In this document: one piece after another, positions 47,401-60,424 of the stretch
Layout of the letters: the number at the start of each line of letters is the position of its first letter
Position numbering within the stretch: position 1 is the stretch's first letter
Source of the DNA: Blasia pusilla
Lineage: Eukaryota > Marchantiophyta > Marchantiopsida > Blasiales
Reading direction: 5' to 3'
NCBI GenBank assembly: GCA_050084515.1
Contig: CM114273.1
Location: 15,004,001 to 15,068,000, forward strand
Length of the DNA: 64,000 nucleotides
The notes under the pieces: model-generated
Database searches by the model: none
What the model saw: the letters and a program-made list of their open reading frames with translations, nothing else
What the model was told of the DNA's origin: nothing
Program-made: the position numbers and the translations under genes

Positions 47401-50400
47401 ACACTTGTTGGGACAACAATGAGATGTGGACCCCAAATTCCTCTGTCACATGCCAAATGAGCCAACAAAGATATTGTCATGATTGTTTTACCAAGACCCA
47501 TCTCATCTGCCAAAATTCCATTCAGGCGCTTCTCATACATAGTGACCAACCAGTCCAGGCCAATATGCTGATATTCCCGAAGAGAATGTTTTAACAAGAA
47601 GGGCAACTTTGTGCGGACTTTGGTGGTGGAAAAGGTATAGCCCGTGGGTTGAGCAGACTGTGCTGCTGCTGCAGCGTCAGCAAGTTTGTCCTCACTAGTC
47701 TTCCCTTCAACTGCAACAGGGGGTCCATCCCCTATCCCGGGTACCTTTGCTGGACTAGATTTGCCATCAGCTTCTTGGACAGAATCATCTACTTTAATGG
47801 AAAGTTTGATATCCCCAAGGCCTTTCTTTGTTCCTGGAGAAGGGGCACCACCACCAGCCTGCATTGGATTTGAAGTATCTCCAACATCTGCATTGTGTCC
47901 AAGAGTGGTGAGAGGTTTCATGACTCCCTCGTCTACAGAATTATCTTCATCATCTGGATTTATGAAGGGGTTAGGCTCTTGTTCTCTTTCTACCAACTTG
48001 GACATGCCCTTGTCTCTAATGTTAGGTCCTCTGATAGTCCTCTGCATTGCTTCCTTAGTAGCTGCATCAATCACCTTCTCAGCTTGTAGTCCGGATGCCA
48101 CTGTGCCGCCTTGTGAAGCTGAACCCACCCAGGAACCACCATTCTCGAGTTGATTTTGACTCATTTTACTAAGCATCTTTTCCTCTCCACTGGCTGATCG
48201 TCCATGATTTTCAAAGGGCCGATCAGCCACCCCTACATTAGATTTTCCCTCTTCAGGAGTGTCACATTGTTCAGTTGACTTCTTTTTCAACTTCCTTCCA
48301 TAACCTGACGAAATCAGAGACCATTGTTCTCTGCCACTGGTACTTGGCTCCCCCATTCTCTCTTTTGCCTCTGCCAAGTCCCCTACCATGTCATCATACC
48401 CACCTTCATCGTCCTCTTCACCTGATCCACTGGTACCAGCTTCACTTGTTCTATCTTGTCTGTCTACAAAATTCTCTTCATCACTTGCCTCCATGTCCTC
48501 ATCAGGATCCCATCCAGCAGCCATCTGAATCAAAGTCATTAAGTCATAACCTTCAAGTATGATGATGAAGAAACGAATATGATCAGCTGCATTAAAAGGT
48601 GAAGGGGAAGCAAAAAATTGACATATATGAACATGCCCACCACCGAACGCATGAAGAAGGGTTTTTGAAATGGCATACCGACTGGTACTGTGCCAAAAGC
48701 TCCTCAACAGACATCTCACTTTCCTGCTTCAGACGGTCAAGCTATATGCACAAACACACAATAAAATGGAATCAGCATTCAAGAAGGCTGTAAAACCACC
48801 TCTTTCAAGATGTTAGGGCATAATAACAAGTTCTGGTTCCAACAAATCAGTTGAAAACTACGTTACCAGTATCACTTAGAGAGTTTGCTTATCCTGTGCA
48901 GAAATTATTACACTCCTAATTATTACCAATACACCTCTTAGCACACTAGTAGAAACAGTCACTAGTAGCAAGTTAAAAGCTAAATTATCAAGAGAAATGG
49001 AATAATAAGTCGAGGTAGTAAAACAAAGGATGTCAACTGGGGTTCACAAACCTCATCTGTAGGATCACCAGCCTCCATCTTTGCCAACCGCTCTTCTTCT
49101 TCAAGGGTTGATTCATCATCCTGAAACAGCAAACAGTGACTTGGGTGACTGTGAGAATTAAACTGATTATGTACTTTAAGCCAAGATTTCCTGATGTCAA
49201 CCTTGCAGATAAAAAGGTTCAACTCAAACTGACAGCCAGAATCAGTTCCCAGCCTCTTGGAAAGTTAATAAGGCATAAGAATATAAGAATACTACAATAA
49301 ACCAAATGTTTACTAAATCCTGCCACGTGCAGCATTTCTGCATAAATCTTCACTGGAACACATAGCAAAATACCGTAAAAAGTTGCCTGTTTCACAACTT
49401 TTCAGGCAGAGTTGCCGCTGTTGAAGCTTGAGAGCGTTACCTCTTCATTCCCATCTGTCAAAGCTGCAGGGATGTACTCCCTATCATCCTGCAGAAGACA
49501 TATCTGACCTCAATCAACTTGAGAGCAAGAGGCGAATTTGTATGACGAGCAACCACACTTGTATAGGCTTCATCTCTCAATCAAACTGCCTGCAAGAGAC
49601 AAGTTGACTATACTTACTAAGACACTGGATTCTGATACCCTGACAAAATAACCATCGATGTTTCCCATGCAAACTCAACATTAAAAAATGGAGGACGTCT
49701 GGCTAGGATCCTCCACCATCACACTTGTCCCTCGTGACCACTGAGAGGTCTGACAGGCAAGTTCAGAAGACTTTGATTGTCCACAGTGAGTTCAACAAGA
49801 AAATGAGTCCTACAAAAAACATGACTTGGAATAATGCAGCCATTTCCTATGTGCAATCCAGAATTTGATTACTTATGTCAACCTTCTACAAGGCCAATAT
49901 CAGCAATGTTATTAGATGTCATGTGTCCACAATAACAAGAAGGAGGAATTCCACATATTGTTACGACTGACCATGAAACTTAATGCACCATCTGAATACC
50001 TTCCATACGCAAGCTACTGGAAAATCCTAAAACAGGACCTCACAAAACAAAACTGAAAAACCAGAGCTTGCAGGATATTGCAACATCCTAGTGACAACAT
50101 GCTACACATGGATCCCTGTAAACTCACGACCCAAGAGTAGAGAAGATACTCAGCACAGACTGAGGTACAAAACATAATGCAGCAGAGTCTGGCCTTGTTG
50201 ACAGGGAAGTAGAAAGAACCCTCAACATCCGAATAGTCATGACCCATCTCTGCGCACAATTCTACATCTCATCATCATGCTAAAATGAACTCAATCCCAC
50301 CTCTTCAGATCCTTTGTGTCAAACAGAACAAGAATCAGATGACTACTCACAGTTGTGTCTTGTGATTCTTGCAGAAGCGCTTCAGTTGCAAGATCCTTAT

Positions 50401-53400
50401 TTGGATTCCTCTCACTCCCCGGAGTGAGTGAAACCATCCTGCTCCCTGAACTTTGTGCGAGTTCCCCTGCTGCTGCTCCCTTGTCATCATCCACTAGATC
50501 TCTGCTAGTAGAGCACATTATGCCAAGCTGACTGAAACTTGCTCCCGTACAATCAAGCACCGCACTCTGGCCTGAAGTAAGCTCAGCCTTCCTTACAACC
50601 AACCTCTGAAACTCTTCACCTCCACCACTACTATATTCCAGACTGTCATCATCTCTAGCTTGGGTAGGGCTCAATCGACCACTTGAGACATCATCCTTAA
50701 CAGAGATAGCATGTATGTCTGCCCCCGCATCAGCTATTCCCTTTCTTTTTCATCTTCTTCACTAGCGTAACCCTCATGATCTCCATCCCCCTCCTCGTTG
50801 GCTGAATCACCTGCTCCATCTGAGTCTGATTCATCTAAAACATAGCCCCCACCAATTTGTCAGGAGGAAGGAGTAACAAACCATATCTCCTCATCTAACA
50901 TGGTAAAACGACTAGGAAGCTAGGGAGTAAAGTGCTAAGGAAATACACCATCACAAAAGAGTCAAAGAAGCATCCAGAGTTGACCCCCAAGTTAAATACC
51001 TCCATTCCTTCCATAGAGCTTCAGAAGTTCCTCTAGAGGAAGCTCACTCTCTCTTTGAAGGACACTTAGTTCTTCTCTCCTTTCTTCTTCAGTTATCAAT
51101 GCTTCGTCTGCTTCCAGAGTCGTTTCATCATCTTCCTATCGGTTGCAAAATTTTATTAGACATGCAGAAACATCTTCATTCCCTACCGCTTCTTGTAATG
51201 GACACTGGAGTCTACAAATGTTTCAGTTAAACTCTCTGGATTCAACACATCTCACATAAAAGTTAGGCCTCACTGAGTGCATTCATTACCAGAGTTGAGA
51301 AAAACCAACCTCCTCCACCTCGTTGTCGAAATTGAAATCTTCGTCAGCAACATCAACAGCTAAATTCTCGACGTGGTCTTCAGCTCCTGTAAGGCTTAGA
51401 CTCGTGCGTTCCGTCTCATGTATGCCACTCCTTGTTGCATCCAACTTCTCAGAGACATACATAGGGGTTGCTGCACCAGTTTCCACCCTAATTCCAGCTC
51501 TCACTGTGAAATCCCCACCCTCAAAGATCTTTACATCCTCCTCGGAAATTTCTTTAGCTAGAGCGCTACTTTCCTTTCCACCAGCTGTAGTGTCAGGCAC
51601 GACTGGGACAGTGGGGAGGGCTTTGAACACAGGCGTGGCTGAAACTTCTCCCAAGTTCTCAGCCAACATGGTTGAATACCTGCCGCAGAAAGACTGTCAA
51701 TATCTCCACTTCAATATGACATTAATCAATCCAATGAAGTCATGAATGTAGAAGTGAATGCTTCATGGAATAAGAATACAACTTGTTCCAATCAAGAGAC
51801 TAGACAATAGTACTTAACAAACAACCACACTATCTCACAGAAATTTGATAAAAGTTGCTTTCATCACCATCATAAGGCACATAAGCAGTACTCACCTCTC
51901 AGTTTGGCCAAGAAGGAAATCAAGATGCTTATCTAATGCCTTCTTCCTCCGCTCCTCAAGTTCTAGCTGATGCTTGTACATCACCTTTCGACACAAAATG
52001 AAATGTCATAAAGATCCCCTCTGGGCTCCCCTTTAAATTGTCTAAATATGACCAAAAGTGAAGTCTTCAGAAAATAACCTCAGGTTACAAGAAAAATCCA
52101 GTCCATAATCTCATAACAGAGCAAGTAGGCAGTGAACTAGTTGTTCATATTAACACAAATAAACATGACTCACCAGCTTCTCAACCTTCATCCAGAACTT
52201 CTTTACATCTTTTGCAATATTGCTAGCCACCCTCCTAGTTCGCTGCTCTTCCTCCTAAAATACAGACCCATTCTAGAACCTCAGTAAGCCTTCCACGGCT
52301 GACGTTGTAGATGAAAGTCATCAGAGGGTACCAATTCGAGATTCTCAAGCCTTCAAACATCAAAATTTCTTTCAATTTGATCAACTGCTCCTTAAAAGAC
52401 AATCCCTCCAAAACGTCAGTAATACTTCCACCACTAACATTAAAAAAGGAAATTTCCACTGCAGACCAAGCTAAGAATCTCATGCTTTGAAATAAGCATG
52501 TTTCCTACAGCTACATCAGTTGCTATACCAGGACCCCTAAACTAAATGCGATGACTTCCATACCTTCAAGCGACGAATTCCCTTTGCCTCAACATCAAGT
52601 TTGCTTCTGCTCACTCTGACAGCTACTTTTTTGGCCTGACTGAGCTTCCACTTCCTTTCTCTCTCAAAATCCTGCCAAATTCCAGTTCACCATCCGCAGA
52701 TGGTTGGCGCCTGTCACGTTCATCTGCTTGTCATTTAAACTAAGGCAAAAAAACTGCTGGTGTAATTACTTTCTAGTAATAGAAAAAGTCCACATTACTA
52801 ACAAATTTGACTCCTATACACCTAGAATTTGTGGTTTGCATCACAAGGCATAACCCTTTATGGAAGTCAAGGTTTCCTGCCATCATTCTGCCCTGTGACC
52901 AGACATGCAGGCAGCAGAGACTACAAATTTGATCTGACTCAGCTAGAGGGTAGGAGAACAGCTTGTACCCAGCTCTGATCTCCAAAGCCCATCTTACTTT
53001 GGACGTCAAAGTCAAGAAATTCTCCAAACTGGATGCCCAAAAATCCACTAGCAAAAATTGCTTTGTCCAGCACCAGACTATTGGGTAAGTGAAACTGATT
53101 TTGAATATGCTACAGCGCTTCCAAATGATTGCCAACCTTGAATGAGTAACAAAACCTTTGATCCAATCAATTGCACTCACATATCAACACATGCCCGAGC
53201 ATTTACTATCCATCACGTCAACAATATGTGCTCTGTGTAACATTCATTTCAATCTACCATTTACAGCTTTGAGACAAAATAACCTACCCATTCAGGGAAG
53301 TGTAAAAGTACAAAGGGCAAATATGAAGGGACGCAGATGTAGGGAGAATTTCTTCACAGGACATTGGTCATAGCACACAATGATTCTTCACATTTGTAAT

Positions 53401-56400
53401 TAGAGACAAGTCCTCAATCTAAGTTAAAGAATCTAAGAGAATAATCCACTTACACCATTTTTTTATCATTACAATTTTACAGATTCATTTACAACAAACA
53501 ACGTTCCAAAGCTTTGTAGTGCCCTACCAGTATCATGCAGTCAATGATTGATACATCCACTTCTATCTTTGATCTTGCAAAATAGCTAAAGACTTCATGC
53601 TCACCTTGGCTAACCATGCCATCTCCTCCAGCACAAAATCCCAGTGAGTCTTGCATCGAGCTGGCTCCTTTCCCTTGGGTGGGATCTTTTTGGTGGAATC
53701 CAAAATCTGCAAAACCGCAAGCCTGTCTGTAAGCAGCTATGACTAAAACATGAAAGGATAATTAAGGTAATTCTCAGAACAAAACGTGATTTTCCATCGA
53801 TGTAGGAACTCAGAACCTCACAGCCATTGTCAAATTTCCTAACACGAGTCCACTTAATGCACATGGAAAGATGACAGTGCAATGGACCATCAATAGATTA
53901 ATCAAAACCCTAAAGGTGAGCTCATCCAAACGAGAACTAACTTGACAAGCAGGATAATAGACCAAGAAAGAACCGTTCAATGCAATCAGCGTCAGTAGAT
54001 AAGCAACTGAAAAAGGTATGAGGTAAGAGTAAGCAACTACAGAACTGGGAGGGTATAATAAGTGACAAGGTTAATCGGGATAACCAATAATTACCGAAGT
54101 AAAGGGTAAAGTAGGAATCGTGGCTCGAACACATAGAAATAACTCACTTCAATAGAAATTTATGTATCAGTTGGGAAAAGTCCCTCAAGAATATAAACTC
54201 AAATCTTGCACTTCCTAACTCTAGGGCAAGGACCTTGAGTGAAAAATAACAAGGAAGCATGCATGGAAAATCATAAAAAGTCAATTTCATAGCTTGATAA
54301 GTCTGCATGACACTTCAACAGCACGTTTTCCAATGTCTGCAGCATCAAATCGCATATCCATATAGAAAGTTTCAGGCCACTATCTCCCCCCGTCAATTCC
54401 AACTCCGTAAAGAATCCTTCCCGGAAACTGGCTGAACACAAAGATATCACTCCTTCACAGCGCAGGCCAAGACACTACGTCTAGACAGGTGTTCGTTGCT
54501 CCAGCTCACAGCTGGAAAGGCTCTCACAGCAACCCACTAGAACAACTTTTGTTTCAAGTTGACAAGACTTCTCTGATAAACTCGTGCAAGTTTCAGAATA
54601 TGAAATCATTTCCTGTAGGGTTGGAACAACACCTTTTTCATCAGGAAATATATAGTGACCCTACCGATGTAATGACAGATGCGTCAAACAGAGCCTCGGG
54701 AGGTCAAGGGTCAAAATCTGTCAAGAGCCTGCCATGCGTGGTTATTTTCCAGAGCCATACATTAAGCTCATATTAGAGGATGTTGAGGAAGGAAAATAGC
54801 CCAAAACTGATGGCTGGGTATTGATCAGAAAATTGCGGGAGAAAGTGGAGGGAAGATCCTAGGACTGAGCAACACAACCCATCAACATTAGACTGGCTCC
54901 TCAATTCAAATTTTAGGTTCTCTGAGATTCCAAGTGAAAACCCGATAATTCCAGGACTGTACAAGCAAAACTCTTTTCTCTCCAGCATTCGGAAGAGGCG
55001 AACCTTATGTTTAGAACCGAAGAATACTTTCACACCCACTAGTTTTAGCAGTCATTGTAACCCTAAGAGTAAGACACTGAAGAGACTCCAGATCGCGAAT
55101 GGACTGCTTCATAGGAGTTCTACATTTAATTAATTGACGTCATCGGCACTGCATCATTAAGAAGAGCAGGTGTAGGTACCTCTTGCTTAGCCCACACATC
55201 ATCAGCTTTGGCGAGCACGGACTCCTCGTGCTGTCGGCGCTCCAAAGCAAGACGCCACCGGAGAGGCATACCCTTGAGCACAGAGCTTTCTTGCTCTCCG
55301 GAAGCCTTACAAAATTCGACCCCGCTTTGGTCTGTCCCTTCATTCGAGGAATTGACTCGAGATCTGTGAGACCTTGAAGAACTCCGCCCTGGTCCTTGAT
55401 TTCGATACCTGTCTTGATCACCATTGCTCGAACAAGCTACAATGTTCGACGGCGTCGACGGACTAGTTCCATCAATGGCATCGTCGTTAGAGACACCGCC
55501 CGTGAAGATCTCAGGTCGGGACTTACTTTCGTACTCTCACCCTCAACGTCGTCTGTATCGGAATGCGCTAGATCACCCGTCAAGCAACCTGAGGAGCTAC
55601 CTGCACTATCATTTCCACTGATACGTATCCGGGGTGGGCTCTTCACAACCACTGCAGCATCGCCAATGCAAGTCTCCCTCGTTTCAGTAGCCCATCCACC
55701 TTCGGCTCTACCTTTCGCTTGGGATACTTGGGAGGCGAGGTCGCCTGTCTCGTCGCTTCCATAATCTGCACGAGGGAGAACAGCCCCCACGATGCCGTTC
55801 TTCTCACTGTCCTCTTGATCTTCTACGTGAGCGAAACCTGTCTTTCCCAGGACTCGAGCCACTTCTGCTAAGATCTTAGACTGACTGTCTTGACCATCGA
55901 CCCTCTCTCCATCGATTGCTCCGAATGCTTCCTTGGTGTCTTTGCTAGATGAGACTTCGAAAGCCCCTGGGTCCATAATGATCCCTCGAGAGAGCACGGA
56001 TCCTTGCAGCCTAGAGGAAACTTTACCAGGAGAGACGCCGCTGCTTCCATTCCGAAGGTAGAGAGTTACTTCGGAGATCGGATCAATCCCTGTTTCCAGC
56101 TGTCCTGTCAAATCGACGGCCAAACATCCCACTAAACCTGCCCCTTCTACTTCTCCACAGTCGTTTCTCGCTCGGCCATTATGGACAGAGACAGCCTGCT
56201 TCACTCGATTACGCCGTCCATAACATTTGAGCTGCTGAGAGTTCTGGCTCCTGCCACTTACCTCGCGATTATCTCCCGCTCTTCCTTGTTCCGACTTTCT
56301 CCCCGCTCCACTACTTATGGTGGGACCCGCACTGGTGCTTGGCAAAGAAAACTCCGAGCACGGCTCTGAACCACTGTAACTGCTAGTATTACTCGTATTC

Positions 56401-56456
56401 TCCCGCGATGTGGACTTCAGCACGGGCTTTCCTGCTTCCTGTTGGCCTCCACTCAT
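40467..56456 (-). CDS. SWR1-type chromatin remodeller ATPase, PIE1 orthologue
   Basis: Exons I could place (minus order): 56456-55527, 55305-55180, 53706-53605, 52671-52564, 52254-52174, 51984-51896, 51679-51310, 51135-51000, 50834-50351, 49488-49441, 49120-49052, 48741-48679, 48524-44780, 44602-44538, 44391-44333, 44037-43209, 42945-42347, 41457-40467. All introns are GT...AG and phases agree, except for a break in exon 50834-50351. The protein would be about 2960 residues, longer than Arabidopsis PIE1 (about 2055). Domains in order: HSA, acidic segments, split SNF2 ATPase, SANT, basic low-complexity tail. The SWR1 complex exchanges H2A for H2A.Z in nucleosomes; PIE1 is its motor and, in Arabidopsis, controls flowering time and defence genes. 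Confidence 0.93.
43209..44037 (-). CDS. PIE1 exon with SANT/Myb-like domain
   Basis: Lysine-rich start (KSKSMKKLKKAKFKSLKKG, a likely nuclear localisation signal), then the SANT domain: LWTSAEDAVLCAVVHEYGGNW, with the conserved Trp residues, and RHRHPMHCRERFRQLL. SANT domains bind histone tails. The SANT domain in this position after the ATPase supports PIE1 rather than INO80. Confidence 0.88.
44780..48524 (-). CDS. PIE1 large exon with SNF2 ATPase
   Basis: A 3745-nt exon. It starts with MAAGWDPDEDMEASDEENF and acidic sequence. Just before the ATPase lies AAAAQSAQPTGYTFSTTKVRTKLPFLLK. Motif I DEMGLGKT at 47507-47484; motif II DEAH at 47198-47187; motif III LTGTPLQNDLMELW. A long insertion of several hundred residues, the mark of the SWR1/INO80 class, lies between the helicase halves (about 46750-46000). 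Motif V SGGVGINLVGADTV and motif VI DRCHRIGQTR (45638-45609) complete the second half. ATP hydrolysis drives H2A.Z exchange. Confidence 0.95.
50351..50834 (-). CDS. PIE1 acidic exon with a frame break
   Basis: Reads DESDSDGAGDSANEEGDG...YASEEDEKERE and then TAG in the frame set by the previous exon. A +1 shift continues KGIADAGADIHAISVKDD...LSPTQARDDDSLEYSSGG to the donor at 50350, which feeds the next exon in frame. One missing base in the five-T run at 50746-50750 would explain it. The alternative is an intron from about 50812 (CAG/GTGATT) to about 50660. Confidence 0.6.
52564..53706 (-). CDS. PIE1 exons encoding the HSA domain
   Basis: Exons 53706-53605 and 52671-52564. The first reads KKIPPKGKEPARCKTHWDF then VLEEMAWLAK; the second DFERERKWKLSQAKKVAVRV. 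This is the helicase-SANT-associated domain that binds actin-related proteins in SWR1 and INO80 complexes. It continues at 52254-52174 (KDVKKFWMKVEKL) and 51984-51896 (ALDKHLDFLLGQTE), both strongly PIE1-like. Confidence 0.92.
55180..56456 (-). CDS. PIE1 probable first exons (N-terminal extension)
   Basis: The ATG at 56456 opens MSGGQQEAGKPVLKSTSREN; an in-frame TGA lies just upstream (56477-56475). A Ser/Gly/Asp-rich frame follows. A consensus donor GTAAGT at 55526 and acceptor at 55306 would join it in phase to ASGEQESSVLKGMPLRWRL and HEESVLAKADDVWAKQE, which splices in phase to the HSA exon 1.47 kb away. Without the intron the frame stops at 55437. Arabidopsis PIE1 has almost nothing before HSA, so this extension of about 350 residues is less certain than the rest; a separate upstream gene is the alternative. 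Confidence 0.55.
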
Positions 56457-57180
56457 TTCCACCTCCCCTCTCACTCATCCGCATCTTCTTTCCTCAAGAC
56501 CAATTCTCCTCATCCTTCTCTTTCATGTCACACCGAGACTCTCCTGCGCGCCTCCACAATCACCAAGAAATCTCCTCCCCCATCTCGCGTATCCTTTTCG
56601 CGCGCGCGCGCGCTGCGCGATTTGTTCACAAACACCGCGCAGGCGAACGATTCCTCCCGACGCTTCCTCCGTCCATTCCTCACCCTACCCTCGCCTCCAT
56701 TCCTCTTCCCAGCTTACGCCACCGCTCGCCTCGCCTCGCCTCGGCTCGCTGGTTGCGTGCGCAACGCTTGCAGCGGCCCCGCTGCGCTTCGCTTGCTTGT
56801 CGTTGCCGGAACCTGGCAAGCTTTGACAGTAACAACTGGCTCTCCCTCGAGACGGTGGCGAACTCGCGGGACTCCGCGCAACAGAAAGAGCCGACCTCCG
56901 TCTGTCACTTCCGCTTTAGGGTATCGCACTGGGAATGCGATAACAGCCGAGCTTGCGCTTCCACCGCGTATATTCAGCATGCCCTAGCATATCGAGCTAG
57001 GCGCGGCACGCTGACGCTCCGCGATCCGACGGTCACAATTGCCCGCCTGCTGCAGACGCCAATCGGGAGCCGCGAGGGCGGACAAGCGTACAGGGTAGCG
57101 AATATGAGTTACAGGCCGATTGATTACCTGAGGTGGTGCCTGAGGTCTCGAGCTGACGTGTCCCGATTCTTTTAAATTTT
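56457..57180 (-). promoter_or_regulatory. 5' UTR and promoter region of PIE1
   Basis: CT-rich on +, with a (CG)n run at about 56599-56613 and locally high GC. A 255-codon open frame on + (56408-57175) overlaps it but is Arg/Ser/Pro-rich, as expected from composition. No defined elements are called. Confidence 0.4.
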
Positions 57181-60100
57181 AATTAAATCAAATCAAAAAA
57201 TAAATGATATGTCGTCGACATGTTATTTACCGATGAATAAATTAAGGAACTCCGTTCATCCTCTCACTCCTCTTTCAAATTTCGCATGTCCTCGCCCTTT
57301 CATTGAAAAAAGAAAAAGAAAATCGTACCTCATGTTCCTAATCCTCTTTTAACCATCCAATTGTCTGTAAATCGTACTAAATTTCTGAAATTTATTATTT
57401 TGTGAGCAGTCCTCAACAAAAATAAAATCTTGACTGATTTCGAGTAATTTTTCATCTCAAAATTATAATAGAATCTTTGTTTCCTTAAATTTTAAAGGAG
57501 TAATAACACTTTAATCCCCTGTGTAATTCCGTTCTTTGATTAAAATTTAAACAATATCCCACTCCCATAAATAACCCCACCCCTCCATAAACGTTTAAAT
57601 AATCCTCCACTCCCCTACATAATTCAACACCTCCATAGAAAGGTTAAATAATATAATTCTCCTCCTCCACTCCTCCCACCAAAATAACACCCATTGACTA
57701 AATCATTCGTAAATCTATATTAATGAAACCATTTTCTTCTTCCGTTCAAATCAGTTTCCCCAATGAATTAAGACAAAATATTATAAAGTTATAATTATTT
57801 TAGCATATTATCTCACTATTTTGTCTTCTTGTGAGCATAGGGCTGCCAATACTAATATAGAGAGATAAGTGGACATTTGAAAACCCTCATTCTCCCTTCC
57901 CATCCATCCACTTCCCCCACCTTATCCCCTCCCCCAATTCTTCATTTGGAAAACCCTAAACTCCCGCTTCCCTATTTCAATAGACAAAACTTCTTTTTTT
58001 TTTTAATCCCATATCCCTTCACCTCATAGGACTTTGCACAAGGCGTATTTACAAGGTCCTAGTCTTGAAGAGATGGACATTGTATATTTCAACATCAAGC
58101 ACCTTCTATATTGTTTTCCCTCCCACCAACCCTCAACGTTTTGCCTCAAGTGGTTAACCCGATGTTGGATTGTGGAAACTAATCCTTCAAGAAGTGTCCC
58201 TGATGACCAATCTTGTTCCTCACAATTTGAAATATAGTCAACCAAGTTTTGGTTATCTCCTCACTCCGAGAAGTGAATGGATATGGCCTTTAGATACCTC
58301 TAGAATTTTGTAGGGTCCCTTCCCCTCCTAAGCAAACATATAAAGGCTAGAAAACTAATGCGCATTCGCAAGGCTACAAAAATTCTTAGCCTTTTTTATT
58401 CATGTTGATCAATCAAATCCTAGATAATTAAATCCTAATTCTCCACCCTAGGCTGCTACTTATGCCCCTAAATCCAAATATCTATCATGATTGCCACCGC
58501 ACATTTGGCTATGGTTATTCTTGTAAACCTTGTGGCTAATTTCGACGTATCTTGAATCCTATAACTCATCGTGACTCCTTTTCTTGCATTTTTTTGCGTC
58601 TAAAGGCTCATTGTCCATCTCAACTCATGATTTTGGAATTTTGGGTGTTTCAAGACTAGTCTCAAGTTGCCCCATCTATCTCGACTACTCATAACTCACA
58701 CCAAATTCATTGTCAACTATCACCTTAACTGAATGCTCCCTCATGAGTCTTATCTAATGCCTATGTTCCGACAAGTGGTTCCATCCCTAATACTCATCTC
58801 TTGACTAGTCTTAGTAGCAAGACATAAATACCTTTCTTGGGTCATTTGGGATGATTTCACGGATTTTTGCTCATCTTCACCATTCCCTAGTCTTGCAAAC
58901 TACTCCACCTCTCATCTTGGCTATGAAAATTGCCTCATAATTCTCACACTTGCCATGACTAGGCTTGTGTTTCTCCGTTTGTAATTTCCAAGCTCAAATT
59001 CATTGTCATTTCTCTAGTCTTGGAACTAGCTATACTTGGCCTTCTTGTTGCCACCAAGGCCATTTGTCTTTTGGCCCAAAATCGTGACTCAATTTTAGAT
59101 GCACATACAAGTTTCCCCACCTGCATGTGCATCTAAGAATGAAGTATTTTCTCACATAATATTTGGTCAATGATAAGAGTTCTATCATATCAACAACATG
59201 AAGAGTTATATGGTATTTTGGACGTAGCTCTCTTTTAAGTCGTCATATGAGATTGGTAGTAGTGTATGTGCGTTGGGATTGAGGTCTCCGGAAATTCCTT
59301 ATATCTCTATTTCAAGTCCATTAACAAATGGACATGGTCAATGGTAACTTATAACCTTCGTGCATATGTCGCTGATTAGAGTTATCTTTAGACATATATC
59401 TTTTGGCTCTTCTCAAGCTTATGTAGTGGAGTATACATATATCTCAGGAGCCATTATTCTCATGTTGATCTTAGGAAATACTCCTTCTTTTAGGGTTTGG
59501 TTACACTACTACTTTCGCAACAAGTTGGCAAGCCGTGAGACCTACAATAGAGTTGTACTATAGTCTATCTAGACTTCCAACTTTGCAAGTCCTCAATTCA
59601 CTAAATTGAGCATTGTTCTCACAAATTGGGAGTGCAACGTGGCTCAAAAGTTATGTTTTCTTATATTCCCAAGTCAATTGCAGTTTTATTGCACTCTAGT
59701 CGCAAGGTACTTGTAAGCAAATCACAACATTTTTGCAGCCTCGAGAGCCATTAATGGTTGATTGTGAGTCTACATAGTTGCAAAAATCACTCGCAACTCA
59801 ATCGCAAAATATTGAATCCAAGTAGGAATCGTTTGCACTAAAAAAGTAGTGGTTTGGGACTCATGAGGGACTCCCAAAGTAGATTTTTTTGCTACGATTG
59901 GACTCATTTTTTAATCTTTACAACACTTTTTCAAGGTAGGATTTGACTTCTTCCAATTTTTTGCTTGAAGGATTTCCTTTTTTTCTCCTTTATTTCTCAT
60001 AGTTTAGAATCAATAATTTTGCAACAAAATTTAATCATATGAAATTCACTAATCTACATGTCCTTCAATATCGAAAAATATACCCTACCAAAAACATTTC

Positions 60101-60424
60101 AAGACTTAGCTCCAAGATAAAAATAAAATATTTACAAAGTGAGGAGAGGAATCTCAAGAAGTTAGGAGGGAAATAGAGGATTTTGGAGGCAAAAGGTGAG
60201 TTTATGGCCAAGGTTTCGTATCCAAAACTCGTTAACAACTTGCAAGTTACAAGTTCTTGCAACTCCATTGCGAGCCCCCAAAATAAGATGCATTTTGGAA
60301 GTCATAAAAGCCATAATTTGCGAGTTTGACTGGCATTGCTTATAGCTAAGTCTATGTGACGCTAGTAGGGACTCGACATCACAAATAAGTAGTCTATGGT
60401 GTCCATGCTAGCGAGGATCCAAGA
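57181..60424. other. AT-rich intergenic, no gene seen
   Basis: Composition shifts sharply to AT-rich at about 57175. Only short frames. No coding motif, terminal repeat or RNA gene recognised. Confidence 0.5.

Noticed and set aside
56408-57175. A 255-codon open frame on + upstream of PIE1
   Set aside because: Arg/Ser/Pro-rich composition tracks the local CT- and GC-rich sequence, two further overlapping frames are also open, and no motif is seen.
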